From contig NZ_CP111121.1 in NCBI RefSeq assembly GCF_026314945.1, positions 2,852,001 to 2,916,000 of the forward strand: a stretch of DNA of 64,000 bases, given 5' to 3'. This DNA comes from Chryseobacterium fluminis (GTDB lineage: Bacteria; Bacteroidota; Bacteroidia; Flavobacteriales; Weeksellaceae). Each line of letters starts with the position of its first letter. Position 1 is the stretch's first letter. The translations under genes and the position numbers were made by a program. A model generated the notes under the pieces. It was not told the DNA's origin. It worked only from the letters and a program-made list of their open reading frames with translations, and searched no databases. Positions 47,473 to 56,435 of this stretch are shown piece after piece.

Positions 47473-49122
47473 TTAACCAATCAGCTCTTTAGCCTGCGCC
47501 AACGCCGCTTCGGTAATCTTGCTTCCTGAAAGCAGCTGGGCAATTTCATTAAGCTTTTCCTGATCGCTTAAAGGAATAATGGTGGACTGCGTTTTGCCGG
47601 CAATATCCTGTTTGACTACTTTATAATTGTCGTTTCCTTTAGCAGCCACCTGTGCCAGATGAGAGATCACAATTAACTGCATGTCTTTTGACATTTCACG
47701 CATCAGATTTCCAATTTCCTCAGCTACTTTTCCCGAAACTCCGGTATCAATTTCATCTAAAATAAGTGTTGGAAGTTCGTCACTTTCCGCAATGATTTTT
47801 TTCACTGCCAGCATTACTCTTGACCTTTCCCCTCCTGAAATGGCCGTTTGGATAGGCTTTAAAGGAAATCCTGAATTAGCCTGAAATAAAAGCTGAATAT
47901 TTTCTCTTCCAAAGGTGTTGAATTCCGGTGAATCCCACAATTCGATATCTACTTTTGCTTTTTCAAGACCTAACTGTTTTAATAAGCGTTCTGCTTTTTT
48001 AATAAAAACAGGAACGCTTTTCTTTCTGTTTTTTGAAAGTTTTTCGGCGAGAGACAGAAGTATTTTTTCCTTATTTATAATTTTTTCTTCAATTTCTGCA
48101 ATCGTTTCTTCGAGTTCCGAAGCTCCTTTCTGGTCTCCGGACAGCTGATCCCGGATTTCTTTCAGCTCATCCACATCTGAGGCGTTATGCTTAATGAGCA
48201 AACTGTTAATTTTATTATTGAATTCGGATAGTGCAGCCAGGTTGGCAGGATTTATTTCAATTTTTTCAGCTTCATTTTCGAGTTCGGAGATGATATCTTT
48301 CAGATCTACAAAAGATGTTTCCAGCCTCTCATTAAGTTCGGCAAAGCCATTGGAAACTTCTGCAATTCTGGATAATTTATTTCTGGCCTCATTGAAGAAG
48401 GATAAGATCCCCACTTCTTCCTGATGAAATCTCGACAGCACCTGGGCCAGATTCTCAGAAATCATTCCTGCATTTTCCTGAATAGAAAGCTGATTCTGAA
48501 GGTCTTCGTAATCTACGTCATCCAGCTGCAGTTCTTCCAGTTCATTAAGGAGAAACTGCTTATAATCGCTTTCTCTGTTATTTTCGAGGAGCTCGGTCTG
48601 ATATTTTTTAAGCTGAATTTTCAGACTCTGAAAATCTGCAAACTGATTTTGGTAGTCCTCTACCCATCTTTTATTTTCCGAAAGTCCGTCTATAATTTTA
48701 AACTGATACTCAGAAGTGAATAAATTGGAAGTTTCAAACTGGGAATGGATGTCAATAAGCCTGGATGATAATTCCCTGAGAACATCCAATGTGACCGGAA
48801 CATCATTGATGAACGCCCTGGACTTCCCGGAAGGCAAAATCTCCCGTCTGATAATCGTCTGGTGCTCGTAATCGAGGTCATTTTCTATAAAGAATTTTTT
48901 GAACTGATTGTTGAGCGCAAATTCTGTCTCCACCACACTTTTTTCTTCCGCTTTCGAGATGGACTTTACATCGGCCCTTTCTCCAAGGATCAGCCTTAAG
49001 GCTCCTAAAATAATAGATTTACCGGCTCCCGTTTCTCCGGTAATCACCTGTAAACCATTGTTCAGTGATACTTCAAGTGTATCAATAAGGGCAAAATTTT
49101 TAATGTAAATTCTCGACAGCAT
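47473..49122 (-). CDS. recN: DNA repair protein RecN
   Basis: SMC-like ATPase for double-strand break repair. Walker A is TGETGAGKSIIL at about residue 30, a long coiled-coil middle is present (residues about 155-370), the signature is SGGERSRVMLAVKK and Walker B is LILDEIDTGVSG. Its 549 residues are usual for RecN. It ends the porD side of the bamD-recN block and has its own TATATTTG element 29 bp upstream, so it can be expressed separately. Confidence 0.96.
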   Translation of the reverse strand: MLSRIYIKNFALIDTLEVSLNNGLQVITGETGAGKSIILGALRLILGERADVKSISKAEEKSVVETEFALNNQFKKFFIENDLDYEHQTIIRREILPSGKSRAFINDVPVTLDVLRELSSRLIDIHSQFETSNLFTSEYQFKIIDGLSENKRWVEDYQNQFADFQSLKIQLKKYQTELLENNRESDYKQFLLNELEELQLDDVDYEDLQNQLSIQENAGMISENLAQVLSRFHQEEVGILSFFNEARNKLSRIAEVSNGFAELNERLETSFVDLKDIISELENEAEKIEINPANLAALSEFNNKINSLLIKHNASDVDELKEIRDQLSGDQKGASELEETIAEIEEKIINKEKILLSLAEKLSKNRKKSVPVFIKKAERLLKQLGLEKAKVDIELWDSPEFNTFGRENIQLLFQANSGFPLKPIQTAISGGERSRVMLAVKKIIAESDELPTLILDEIDTGVSGKVAEEIGNLMREMSKDMQLIVISHLAQVAAKGNDNYKVVKQDIAGKTQSTIIPLSDQEKLNEIAQLLSGSKITEAALAQAKELIG

Positions 49123-49150
49123 GGATTGGTAGCAGATTATTTGGCTATGA

Positions 49151-49158
49151 CAAATATA
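49151..49158 (-). promoter_or_regulatory. -7 element for recN
   Basis: Reads TATATTTG on the minus strand in the gap between porD and recN. Confidence 0.5.
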
Positions 49159-49189
49159 GAACTTTAGAGGTCAGGATTCAAACATGATT

Positions 49190-50092
49190 TTACTTCCACT
49201 TATTCCATTTTTCGGAATATTTCGGAGAAATGGTGTTCATGAGCTGTTTAAGGTCAGTCATCGGAATATTTCCGTTATTTCCGGAATTGAAAATATTAAA
49301 GATCTCATCATTCTTATTGTCCATAAAAGTATTGAAGAAGTAACTTTGCTGGAAGGTATTTTCGTAGTTTTTTAACTGGCTGAGTGCATCATAAATAGCT
49401 CTTTTGGCCTGCGTCTGATCCTGATTAAATAAATTATCGAGTCCTGCCCTGTAGTACGTGTATGCAGTGGCGCGGGTCTGGCTCCAGCTCGGGCTCATAA
49501 TTTCCTTAATTAAAATAGAACGGCTTCTGGGCTCATTAATCTGTTTCCACCCGTCATAGGTGTTCTGAGATTCTCCGTTCTGGGCAATCTGCTGAGCTTT
49601 CTGAAACCATTGGGTGCCTCCCATTGACTGAAAACTATCTGCATCGTAGCCTAAAATCGTGTAGACATAAAAGCCGATGATATCCACTAAATTTTTCCCC
49701 GAAAACTGTCTTTCATTGAAAATGAGGTTTTCATTTTCAATATAATCGAAGGAAATTTTAGTATCCTGAACATTCAGCAGCGGTGATTCATATGATGAAT
49801 TGTAAACCGGTCTCACGGCCTGAACCACCATATCACCCGAAAATCTGTTTCCGTTTCTTTCTTTAATAACCAGGGCGAATCCACATTTTATCTTCTCAAA
49901 ATTCTGAAGTTTTCTCCCTGTCCAGCTTGTATTGTTAATAAAATCTCTGAGACTTTTCTCCAGAGCTTTGTAGGCAGACTGGTTACTTCCTCCCAACTGC
50001 TGGGAATTAACCTGTACGGTAGCCAGCAATTCCTGAGAAAACCCCATCGTAGATATGAAAAGCAGTAAAAATAAGCTTATGATCTTTTTCAT
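49190..50092 (-). CDS. porD: DUF4835 family protein, T9SS protein PorD
   Basis: Secreted or periplasmic protein required for type IX secretion in other Bacteroidetes, where DUF4835 members are called PorD. The signal peptide is MKKIISLFLLLFISTMGFSQ. The body carries the family pattern: ATVQVNSQQLGGSN, ALEKSLRDFINNTSW, FEKIKCGFALVI, GDMVVQAVRPVYNSSY, then GFYVYTILGYDADSF and a C-terminal PKYSEKWNKW. The gene order rpoZ-coaBC-porD-recN supports the call, and at least four T9SS cargo genes in this window need such a system. Confidence 0.9.
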   Translation of the reverse strand: MKKIISLFLLLFISTMGFSQELLATVQVNSQQLGGSNQSAYKALEKSLRDFINNTSWTGRKLQNFEKIKCGFALVIKERNGNRFSGDMVVQAVRPVYNSSYESPLLNVQDTKISFDYIENENLIFNERQFSGKNLVDIIGFYVYTILGYDADSFQSMGGTQWFQKAQQIAQNGESQNTYDGWKQINEPRSRSILIKEIMSPSWSQTRATAYTYYRAGLDNLFNQDQTQAKRAIYDALSQLKNYENTFQQSYFFNTFMDNKNDEIFNIFNSGNNGNIPMTDLKQLMNTISPKYSEKWNKWK

Positions 50093-50128
50093 TATTAAGT
50101 AAAAATTGAGAACGGAAATTTATTAAAA

Positions 50129-51331
50129 TTATTTTAAAAGTTGATCCTCAACGAAATTGAGAATATCTGTAGCAACTTCGGCTTTTGATTTGAGGTTAAA
50201 TTCTTTCTTTTCCGTCTTTGTAAATATTTTAATTTTATTGGTATCATTTTTAAAACCGGCTCCTTCATCACGCAGCGAATTCAGGATAATCATATCGAGG
50301 TTCTTTCTGTGAAGCTTCCCGATTGCATTTTCTTCTTCATTCTGGGTTTCCAGAGCGAAACCCACCAAAAACTGATGTTCTTTCTGCTCACCCATGGTTT
50401 TAAGGATATCCGGATTTTTAACCAGTTCAATGGTTAAATTCTCATCATTCTTTTTAATTTTTTCTGTGGCAACTTCTTTCGGAGCATAATCTGCCACGGC
50501 TGCACTCGCAATAGCGATATCTGCGTGTTCATAAAACTCAAAAACCTTTGCCAGCATTTCTTTTGCAGAAACCACTCTATGCACCGTCACATTCGGATCA
50601 TGGATATTCTGAACACTGGGTCCCAAAATAAGAATAACTTTTGCGCCGCGCTTTGAAGCCTCTTCAGCCAGAGAAAAGCCCATCTTTCCTGACGAATGAT
50701 TTCCGATAAACCTCACAGGATCAATCGATTCATAAGTTGGTCCTGCGGTAATCAAAACGACTTTATCCTGCAGGGTCTTTCTGTCATTTTTATTAAAAAA
50801 TTTTTCAACAGCGTTCGCAATTGTTTCAGGCTCCGCCATTCTTCCCTGACCGACCAGCCCGCTTGCCAGCTCTCCGTTCTCAGCAGGAATAATGGTATGT
50901 CCGAAGCTTTCGGCCAATTCTATATTTTTCTGGGTCGATGGGTGTGCATACATATCCAAATCCATCGCCGGAGCTATAAAAACAGGACATTTTGCAGACA
51001 TATAGGTGGCAATAACCAGATTATCACACATTCCGTAAACCATCTTTGCCAAGGTATTGGCCGTGCAGGGTGCCACTACCATGACATCAGCCCATAAACC
51101 GAGCTCCACATGACTGTTCCATGTTCCGTTATCACCATAAAAATCTGAATAGACAGGCTTTTTCGATAAGGTCGCCAGACTTAATTTTGTAACAAAATTT
51201 TCTGCATCCGGCGTCATGATAACCTGGACTTCAGCATTCTTTTTAACGAAATCTCTTATCAGAAAATGAATTTTGTATGCTGCAATACCTCCAGAAACAG
51301 CAATGAGAATTTTTTTCCCGGAAAGACTCAT
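50129..51331 (-). CDS. coaBC: CoaBC phosphopantothenoylcysteine synthetase/decarboxylase
   Basis: Bifunctional coenzyme A biosynthesis enzyme. The N-terminal flavoprotein decarboxylase (CoaC, residues 1-185) begins LSGKKILIAVSGGIAAYK and has the APCTANTLAKM and PAMDLDMYAHPST motifs. The C-terminal synthetase (CoaB, about 190-400) has ITAGPTYESIDPVRFIGNHSSGKMG (in part) and the substrate-binding ASAAVADYAPKE with the KIKK lysines. The 400 residues are usual. A terminator hairpin separates it from rpoZ, so it may have its own promoter. Confidence 0.96.
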   Translation of the reverse strand: MSLSGKKILIAVSGGIAAYKIHFLIRDFVKKNAEVQVIMTPDAENFVTKLSLATLSKKPVYSDFYGDNGTWNSHVELGLWADVMVVAPCTANTLAKMVYGMCDNLVIATYMSAKCPVFIAPAMDLDMYAHPSTQKNIELAESFGHTIIPAENGELASGLVGQGRMAEPETIANAVEKFFNKNDRKTLQDKVVLITAGPTYESIDPVRFIGNHSSGKMGFSLAEEASKRGAKVILILGPSVQNIHDPNVTVHRVVSAKEMLAKVFEFYEHADIAIASAAVADYAPKEVATEKIKKNDENLTIELVKNPDILKTMGEQKEHQFLVGFALETQNEEENAIGKLHRKNLDMIILNSLRDEGAGFKNDTNKIKIFTKTEKKEFNLKSKAEVATDILNFVEDQLLK

Positions 51332-51395
51332 GTAGTTTAATTTTTTAAAATACTAAATTACTTATTTTTTCGCATAAACCTGTTTCCTAACAACA

Positions 51396-51430
51396 AAGGT
51401 CATAAAAAGAAATAATCCTTTTATGACCTT
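51396..51430 (-). terminator. intra-operon terminator between rpoZ and coaBC
   Basis: Perfect arms AAGGTCATAAAA and TTTTATGACCTT with an 11-nt loop, placed between the rpoZ stop and the coaBC start. It should split the block into two transcripts or attenuate read-through. Confidence 0.7.
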
Positions 51431-51452
51431 CACATATAAAAAACACGAATGT

Positions 51453-51776
51453 TTATTTTCTTTCTTCTGTTTTTCTGAAGTAGATATCTTCATTCAGCCA
51501 TTCTTCAACAGCGATCGAAGTTGGTTTCGGAAGTTTTTCGTAATGTTTGGAGATCTCGATCTGTTCTCTGTTTTCGAAAACTTCTTCCAATGTAGAATTG
51601 TGAACAGCAAATTCGTCTAATTTGTTGTGTAACTCAGTACGAATTTCAGCATTGATCTGCTCTGCTCTCTTTCCCATGATAACAATAGCTTCATAGATTG
51701 AACCTACTTTATCTTCAATCTTATCCTTATCGTAAGTGATAGTATTTACTTCTGCTTTTGTATCTTTTACACTCAT
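51453..51776 (-). CDS. rpoZ: RNA polymerase omega subunit (Bacteroidetes type)
   Basis: Small RNA polymerase subunit that helps beta-prime assembly. The 107 residues have the Bacteroidetes RpoZ pattern: VGSIYEAIVIMGKRAEQINAEI, ELHNKLDEFA, LEEVFENREQIEISKHYEKLPKPTSIAVEEWL. The position between bamD and coaBC is the conserved one. A TAAATTTG element upstream at 51806 suggests a promoter of its own. Confidence 0.93.
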   Translation of the reverse strand: MSVKDTKAEVNTITYDKDKIEDKVGSIYEAIVIMGKRAEQINAEIRTELHNKLDEFAVHNSTLEEVFENREQIEISKHYEKLPKPTSIAVEEWLNEDIYFRKTEERK

Positions 51777-51805
51777 TTTGAGAAAATTAAATTATTTTAA
51801 GATCG

Positions 51806-51813
51806 CAAATTTA
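51806..51813 (-). promoter_or_regulatory. -7 element for rpoZ
   Basis: Reads TAAATTTG on the minus strand, within the 41-bp gap between bamD and rpoZ. Confidence 0.5.
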
Positions 51814-51817
51814 CGAA

Positions 51818-52813
51818 TTATCTTTGAATTTTGAAAGTCGCCGCCGGAGGAGGGGTATTTATTACCGCACTATCCCTCTGGATCTGCATTGCTTTCTTCT
51901 CGGCATCTACCTGATCCTTCATCTGCTGCTCTGTTTTATTCTGCGCAGCCAGCTTATCCGCTTCTTTTTTCTGTCGGGCTGTTAAAGCTGCAATTCTGGC
52001 TTCTGTATTCTTTTTTACAACAACGAAATCTTTCTTCTCTTTCTCCAGTTTTTGTCTCAGCTCCAAAGCTGTTTTGGAATATTCTGTATTTGGAAGATCT
52101 TTTTCGACCTGTCTGGTAAATGCCAGCGCATTATCAATACGTTCATCTTTAAGATCATAAATTGATTTTACCGCCAGCTGGTAACGGGATTTCATCATAT
52201 AATCATAAATTTTCGGACGGAGTTTTGTACTTGGAAAATCTTCCAGTACATTTTCCAAAGCAACGTTTGCCGCTTTATAATCCCCCATATTGAAATACTG
52301 TCTTGCGTTTTCGTATGCTTTAAATTCAAGCTTGTAAGACAACTCATCGATTAATGTTGTGATATTCTTGGATCTTTCAGAGTTCGGATAATTGTTTAAG
52401 AAATCCTGAAGTTCGTTTATAGCAAGCTCCGTGCTAGTCTGATCCAGATTATAATCCATAGACCCTTCGTAATAACATAAAGCCGACATATAAGCTGCCT
52501 CTTCTGCTCTTGGATCTTTCGGAAAACTTACGGCAAAGTTCTTAAACTGGTGTCCTGCCAGTTTAAAGTTTTTATCGTAATAATTTGCATAGGCCGTATT
52601 AAAACCTACATTTGGAAAATCATCCGTTCCGGCAACAAGATTGGCAAGTCTGTCATAAAGAGCCAGCGCATTTTTCCATTTCTTTTTAGCAAAATTATCA
52701 TTTGCTGCTTTTAGAATGAAATTTTTATCAGCACTTTTCATTGCTTTTTCCTGCTGACTCACGCATGATGCAACCACCGCTACAGCAAAAAGACCTAAAA
52801 TATATTTTTTCAT
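51818..52813 (-). CDS. bamD: outer-membrane assembly lipoprotein BamD
   Basis: Lipoprotein of the BAM complex that inserts beta-barrel proteins. The signal ends at VVASC (residue about 17). TPR repeats follow through about residue 265 (KWKNALALYDRLANLV, FNTAYANYYDKNFKLAGHQFKNFAVSFP, AAYMSALCYYEGS). The C-terminal 70 residues are a charged coiled coil longer than in proteobacterial BamD, ending in a proline-rich PPPAATFKIQR. It heads the bamD-rpoZ block. Confidence 0.93.
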   Translation of the reverse strand: MKKYILGLFAVAVVASCVSQQEKAMKSADKNFILKAANDNFAKKKWKNALALYDRLANLVAGTDDFPNVGFNTAYANYYDKNFKLAGHQFKNFAVSFPKDPRAEEAAYMSALCYYEGSMDYNLDQTSTELAINELQDFLNNYPNSERSKNITTLIDELSYKLEFKAYENARQYFNMGDYKAANVALENVLEDFPSTKLRPKIYDYMMKSRYQLAVKSIYDLKDERIDNALAFTRQVEKDLPNTEYSKTALELRQKLEKEKKDFVVVKKNTEARIAALTARQKKEADKLAAQNKTEQQMKDQVDAEKKAMQIQRDSAVINTPPPAATFKIQR

Positions 52814-52861
52814 ATAAAAAATTCAACAGTTTTCGGACTATACCACCGATTTACTAATTTG

Positions 52862-52869
52862 CAAAAATA
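52862..52869 (-). promoter_or_regulatory. -7 element for bamD
   Basis: Reads TATTTTTG on the minus strand, 48 bp before the bamD start. Confidence 0.5.
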
Positions 52870-52916
52870 TAACTTTTTTGCCAATAGATTTTTTTTTATG
52901 ATTATTTAACGTAATT

Positions 52917-53546
52917 TTAGTCTGCCGTGTATCCCAAAATAGCAAAAACACTAAGCAAGAGATTCATCCTTACCTTTTTCTCCGCTTCTTTAGCATAGGT
53001 TTCCTCACTTTTACTCGGAACATACAGTTCGTAAAAATTTTTATTGCGGATCACAAATAAGGTTGACCCGATAATGGTGGTGAGGATATCTTCCGGTTTG
53101 GGAGTAAATGTGAAAACACCTGAGGCGACCCCTTTTTTGATCACATCATCCAGTTTTTTGACAAACAGCTGATAGAAATCCAGCAATTCATCTTTGAGAT
53201 TATCGGTATGGCGCAGTTCCTGGGTAACAAATCCGTGGAAATAATTGTATTTAAATAACTGCGAGACAATATATTTTATGATTTCTTTCATCTGCATTTC
53301 CGGTTTACCATCTTTAATGGTATCTGCAAATTCAGAAAAATTCTCTCTTGTTTTTAAAACCCGGTACTGATAGAGATAAGACATCATTTTCTCTTTTGAT
53401 CCGAAGTAATAGGAGATCATTGCCACATTAATATTGGCTTTGGAACAGATATCCCGCACGGATGTTCCTTCATACCCTTTTTTCGCAATTAGTTCCTCTG
53501 CGATGTCTAATATGTGAATTTGTTTCTCAGTAAATTTTTTTTTCAT
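52917..53546 (-). CDS. TetR/AcrR-family transcription regulator
   Basis: Repressor-type regulator of 209 residues. The N-terminal HTH (ILDIAEELIAKKGYEGTSVRDICSKANIN, in part, with MISYYFGSKEKMMSYLY) is classic TetR. The ligand domain is unassigned. An inverted repeat TAAACG-TT-CGTTTA sits 46 bp upstream of its start, next to its own -7 element and in front of the divergent tatD gene, a likely operator for autoregulation and control of tatD. Confidence 0.93.
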   Translation of the reverse strand: MKKKFTEKQIHILDIAEELIAKKGYEGTSVRDICSKANINVAMISYYFGSKEKMMSYLYQYRVLKTRENFSEFADTIKDGKPEMQMKEIIKYIVSQLFKYNYFHGFVTQELRHTDNLKDELLDFYQLFVKKLDDVIKKGVASGVFTFTPKPEDILTTIIGSTLFVIRNKNFYELYVPSKSEETYAKEAEKKVRMNLLLSVFAILGYTAD

Positions 53547-53583
53547 AAAGTGCTGCTTTCAGGTAAAGTTAAGAAATTTTTAA

Positions 53584-53591
53584 CAAATTTA
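53584..53591 (-). promoter_or_regulatory. -7 element for the TetR regulator
   Basis: Reads TAAATTTG on the minus strand, abutting the inverted-repeat operator at 53592. Confidence 0.55.
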
Positions 53592-53605
53592 TAAACGTTC
53601 GTTTA
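53592..53605. promoter_or_regulatory. probable TetR operator
   Basis: Perfect inverted repeat TAAACG-TT-CGTTTA between divergent tetR and tatD, directly beside the tetR -7 element, so bound repressor would block the tetR promoter. Confidence 0.6.
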
Positions 53606-53633
53606 ATAATTTTATATTAATTCTAAATAACCT

Positions 53634-53641
53634 TATTTTTG
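53634..53641 (+). promoter_or_regulatory. -7 element for tatD, implies leaderless mRNA
   Basis: TATTTTTG ends only 4 bp before the tatD ATG at 53646, so transcription would start at or next to the start codon. Confidence 0.5.
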
Positions 53642-53645
53642 ACAA

Positions 53646-54272
53646 ATGGAATTTTTTGATTTTCATCACCATAAGAATAATTTGAGATACGGTGTTTATA
53701 ATGTAAACCTCAGAGAAATTCCTCCGGATTTCCCATATTCTATAGGCATTCATCCTAAAGAGATTGCTGCCGATGCCTTAGAGTCTCAGTTTGACTGGCT
53801 GCGTTCCAATATCGACAGTCACTGCTTTGCCATCGGGGAATGCGGACTGGATTCTTTTTCGGAAACTGATCAAAAAATTCAGGAAGATGTTTTTTTAAGA
53901 CAGATTGAAATTGCCAACGAACTTAAAAAACCATTGATCATCCACTGTGTAAGAAAGTTCTATGAAGTCATTTCCTTTAAAAAATACGCAGAACAGTCTA
54001 TGATCATTCACGGTTTTAATAAAAAGCACAGTATCGCAGAAGATTTACTTAAAAATAATTTTTATCTGAGTTTTGGAAAAGCGGTTTTGTATAATTTATC
54101 TTTGCAAAATACTTTGAAAATGATTCCTCTGGATAAAGTGTTTCTGGAAACGGACAATGATGATTTTATAATTGAAGAATTATATCAGAAAGCATCAGAA
54201 ATCAAAGGGATTTCTTTAGAGAGATTAAATGAACAGATTTTAGAAAATTTAGAGACGATACAAAATGGATAA
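53646..54272 (+). CDS. TatD-family hydrolase
   Basis: Metal-dependent hydrolase of the TatD DNase group. The HxH metal site is right at the N-terminus (DFHHH, residues 5-9), followed by IGIHPKE, the IGECGLDS block with the catalytic Glu, IHCVRKF and LETDND. At 208 residues it is shorter than typical TatD (about 255), having trimmed loops, as in a Bacteroidetes subgroup. The early HxH supports this start despite the promoter element only 4 bp upstream. The stop overlaps tcdA by 8 bp. Confidence 0.9.
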   Translation: MEFFDFHHHKNNLRYGVYNVNLREIPPDFPYSIGIHPKEIAADALESQFDWLRSNIDSHCFAIGECGLDSFSETDQKIQEDVFLRQIEIANELKKPLIIHCVRKFYEVISFKKYAEQSMIIHGFNKKHSIAEDLLKNNFYLSFGKAVLYNLSLQNTLKMIPLDKVFLETDNDDFIIEELYQKASEIKGISLERLNEQILENLETIQNG

Positions 54273-54987
54273 ATACTGGCTGGAAAGAACGGAGCTTCTG
54301 ATAAAAGAAGAAGGATTGGAAAAACTCAACAAGGCAACTGTTCTGGTCGTCGGCTTGGGAGGAGTAGGCTCTTTTGCTGCTGAATTTCTTGCAAGAGCCG
54401 GAGTCGGTAATATGACCATTGTAGACGGTGACACCGTAGATATCACAAATATTAACAGACAGTTACCCGCACTGCATTCTACTATTGGAAAGCATAAGGT
54501 AGATCTTGTTGCAGATCGTCTTTTAGACATTAACCCAACGCTTAATCTGGTAAAGATCAATGAATTTCTAAATCCTGAAAGAATGGACGAAGTATTGGAT
54601 TCTGCGAAATTTGATTACGTTTTGGACTGTATCGACAGCGTAACGCCAAAACTTTCTTTAATCATTGCCGCTAAAAGAAGAAGAATAAAGATCGTGAGCT
54701 CTATGGGCGCGGGCGGAAAAACCGATCCCAGCAAAGTCATGGTAAGAGATATCAGTAAGACCGAACATTGTCACCTTGCCAGACAGGTGAGAAAAAGGCT
54801 GAAAAAAGTAAAAATTGACAAAGGGGTACGTTGTGTTTTTGCCAATGACATTCAGGATGAGGAAAGTCTGAAAATGACCGACGGGACCAATTATAAAAGA
54901 TCTTTTTACGGGACCATCAGTTATATGCCTGCCATTTTTGGTCTTTATACGGCTTCGGAAGTTATCAATCATTTGCTGAAAGATTAG
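54265..54987 (+). CDS. tcdA: tRNA threonylcarbamoyladenosine dehydratase (ThiF/E1-like)
   Basis: ATP-dependent enzyme that cyclises t6A to ct6A at position 37 of ANN-decoding tRNAs. It is an E1-like Rossmann protein: VLVVGLGGVGSFAAEFLARAGVG, then DGDTVDITNINRQ, LDCIDSVTPKLSLI, and SSMGAGGKTDPSKVMVRDISKTEHCHLARQVR (in part), which is the TcdA-specific segment. 240 residues, slightly shorter than the E. coli protein. Coupled to tatD by an 8-bp overlap. Confidence 0.93.
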   Translation: MDKYWLERTELLIKEEGLEKLNKATVLVVGLGGVGSFAAEFLARAGVGNMTIVDGDTVDITNINRQLPALHSTIGKHKVDLVADRLLDINPTLNLVKINEFLNPERMDEVLDSAKFDYVLDCIDSVTPKLSLIIAAKRRRIKIVSSMGAGGKTDPSKVMVRDISKTEHCHLARQVRKRLKKVKIDKGVRCVFANDIQDEESLKMTDGTNYKRSFYGTISYMPAIFGLYTASEVINHLLKD

Positions 54988-55137
54988 ATTTTCACATGAT
55001 CTCTATTTTTTTTGAGGTTCTATACACAAACATTGCCGGAATTAAAATTAATGACAGCAGTAAATCTCACACAGTCAGCCCAAATCAGACGGAGTATCAA
55101 AAAACAATAAAATATGCCTTATATTTACCATCCGTAA

Positions 55138-55512
55138 ATGACAGATTCCAAATATCCCAGAGCAGAAAAGCTGAAAGCTAAAACTGAAATTGCCTTACTT
55201 TTTGAAAAAGGCAAATGGAGAACCTATGGAAACCTTAGGATCATTCTTTTAAAAGATAAGCCTGATTTCCCGGTAAGCTCTGCAAAATTCTCGGTTTCAG
55301 TATCTAAAAGATATTTTAAAAAAGCGGTACACAGAAATCGGGTAAAGAGGCTTCTCCGGGAATGCTACCGTATGAACAAAGACCTTTTCAAAGAAGCGTT
55401 CGGAGAAAAAACCGTGGCGATGCTTTTCTGGACTTCTCCGGAAATGCCCAAAAAATTTCAGGACGTGGAAACACAGTTTATCAGGCTTTGCCAGACCCAG
55501 AAGAAATCTTAA
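55138..55512 (+). CDS. rnpA: ribonuclease P protein component
   Basis: Protein subunit of RNase P, which matures tRNA 5' ends. The 124 residues include FSVSVSKRYFKKAVHRNRVKRLLRECYRMNK, given here in part, with the RNR signature HRNRVKRLLRE. It is not preceded by rpmH, unlike in many bacteria. Start at ATG 55138; a TTATATTTAC stretch about 20 bp upstream resembles the promoter element imperfectly. Confidence 0.93.
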   Translation: MTDSKYPRAEKLKAKTEIALLFEKGKWRTYGNLRIILLKDKPDFPVSSAKFSVSVSKRYFKKAVHRNRVKRLLRECYRMNKDLFKEAFGEKTVAMLFWTSPEMPKKFQDVETQFIRLCQTQKKS

Positions 55513-55613
55513 TTCTTCTTTCCCGATATATTAGGGTCTTCTCAATCTTTCAGTTTTCATTGGAAATATTTTTTTTGTAACTTTCAGGGAAACAAATCAT
55601 CCGAAAAATTAAT

Positions 55614-56222
55614 ATGTTAGAAAATGTTCCCTATCTATCCTATATTCTAAGTGCTTTTATAGGTATCGGCTTAGCTGCCGCCAGTGGATTCAGGGTTTTC
55701 CTGCCTTTATTTGCCGTGAGTCTGGCCTCGTACTTCCATTGGATCCCTATGAGCGAGCAGTTTGAATGGCTTACCGGGCTTCCTACTCTCATTACAACAG
55801 CAATAGCGACAGTGGTTGAAGTTCTGGCCTATTACATTCCTTTTATTGATCATCTCCTGGATACGGTATCGGTTCCGCTGGCAACAATTGCCGGCTCTCT
55901 GTTATTTGCCAGCCAGTTTGCGGGTATCGGGTCATTTTCACAATGGGGCCTCGCATTAATAGCGGGAGGAGGAACTGCAGCTACGATAAGTTCGGGCTTT
56001 GCGGGGATTCGTGCGGCCTCTACTGCCACAACAGGAGGATTAGGAAATTCTGTGGTGGGAACTACAGAAACGGCCGGCGCCGGGATTATGTCTATTTTAG
56101 CAATGGCTGCTCCTGTAATTGCTGTGATTTTTACGATCATCACAATTGTGTGCATTATAATTCTGGGAAGAAAAGCATGGAAAAAATTAAGAAGCAGAAA
56201 AAAAAGGGTTCATCATACATAA
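55614..56222 (+). CDS. DUF4126 membrane protein
   Basis: A 202-residue membrane protein that matches DUF4126 by pattern: SAFIGIGLAAASGFRVFLPLF, an ATVVEVLAYYIPFIDHLLDTVSVPLA region, GGGTAATISSGFAGIRAASTATTGGLGN and a C-terminal helix before a very basic tail (WKKLRSRKKRVHHT). Glycine- and alanine-rich helices suggest about five to six membrane segments. Function unknown. Confidence 0.87.
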   Translation: MLENVPYLSYILSAFIGIGLAAASGFRVFLPLFAVSLASYFHWIPMSEQFEWLTGLPTLITTAIATVVEVLAYYIPFIDHLLDTVSVPLATIAGSLLFASQFAGIGSFSQWGLALIAGGGTAATISSGFAGIRAASTATTGGLGNSVVGTTETAGAGIMSILAMAAPVIAVIFTIITIVCIIILGRKAWKKLRSRKKRVHHT

Positions 56223-56234
56223 AAAAGACCAGGT

Positions 56235-56429
56235 TTATCTCCCAGTCTTTTCTCTTGTATTTCTTTTTAATTGTATTTGCTGATAAACTCCGTATCCAAA
56301 AGGAAAGAGCAGTGTTACATATCCGCGTAGCAATGCCTGTTTCCGGGATAAGTCAGGATAAAACATGACGGAAAACAAAAAACCCAGCATCAGGTAAGCT
56401 ACCGTAAGCCCTATGATCTTCCTATTCAT
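56235..56429 (-). CDS. small conserved-looking membrane protein
   Basis: A 64-residue protein with two hydrophobic helices (GLTVAYLMLGFLFSVMF and GYVTLLFPFGYGVYQQ) and a basic end. Not recognised. It is the last gene of the sigma-54/LptE operon, starting 6 bp after the stop of the long acidic protein, which supports it as a real gene. Confidence 0.6.
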   Translation of the reverse strand: MNRKIIGLTVAYLMLGFLFSVMFYPDLSRKQALLRGYVTLLFPFGYGVYQQIQLKRNTREKTGR

Positions 56430-56435
56430 CCTGTA

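Noticed and set aside
55138..55512. rnpA as a sign of a nearby dnaA-rpmH origin region
   Set aside because: No rpmH, dnaA, yidC or gidA is next to it, so it gives no support for an origin at this place.
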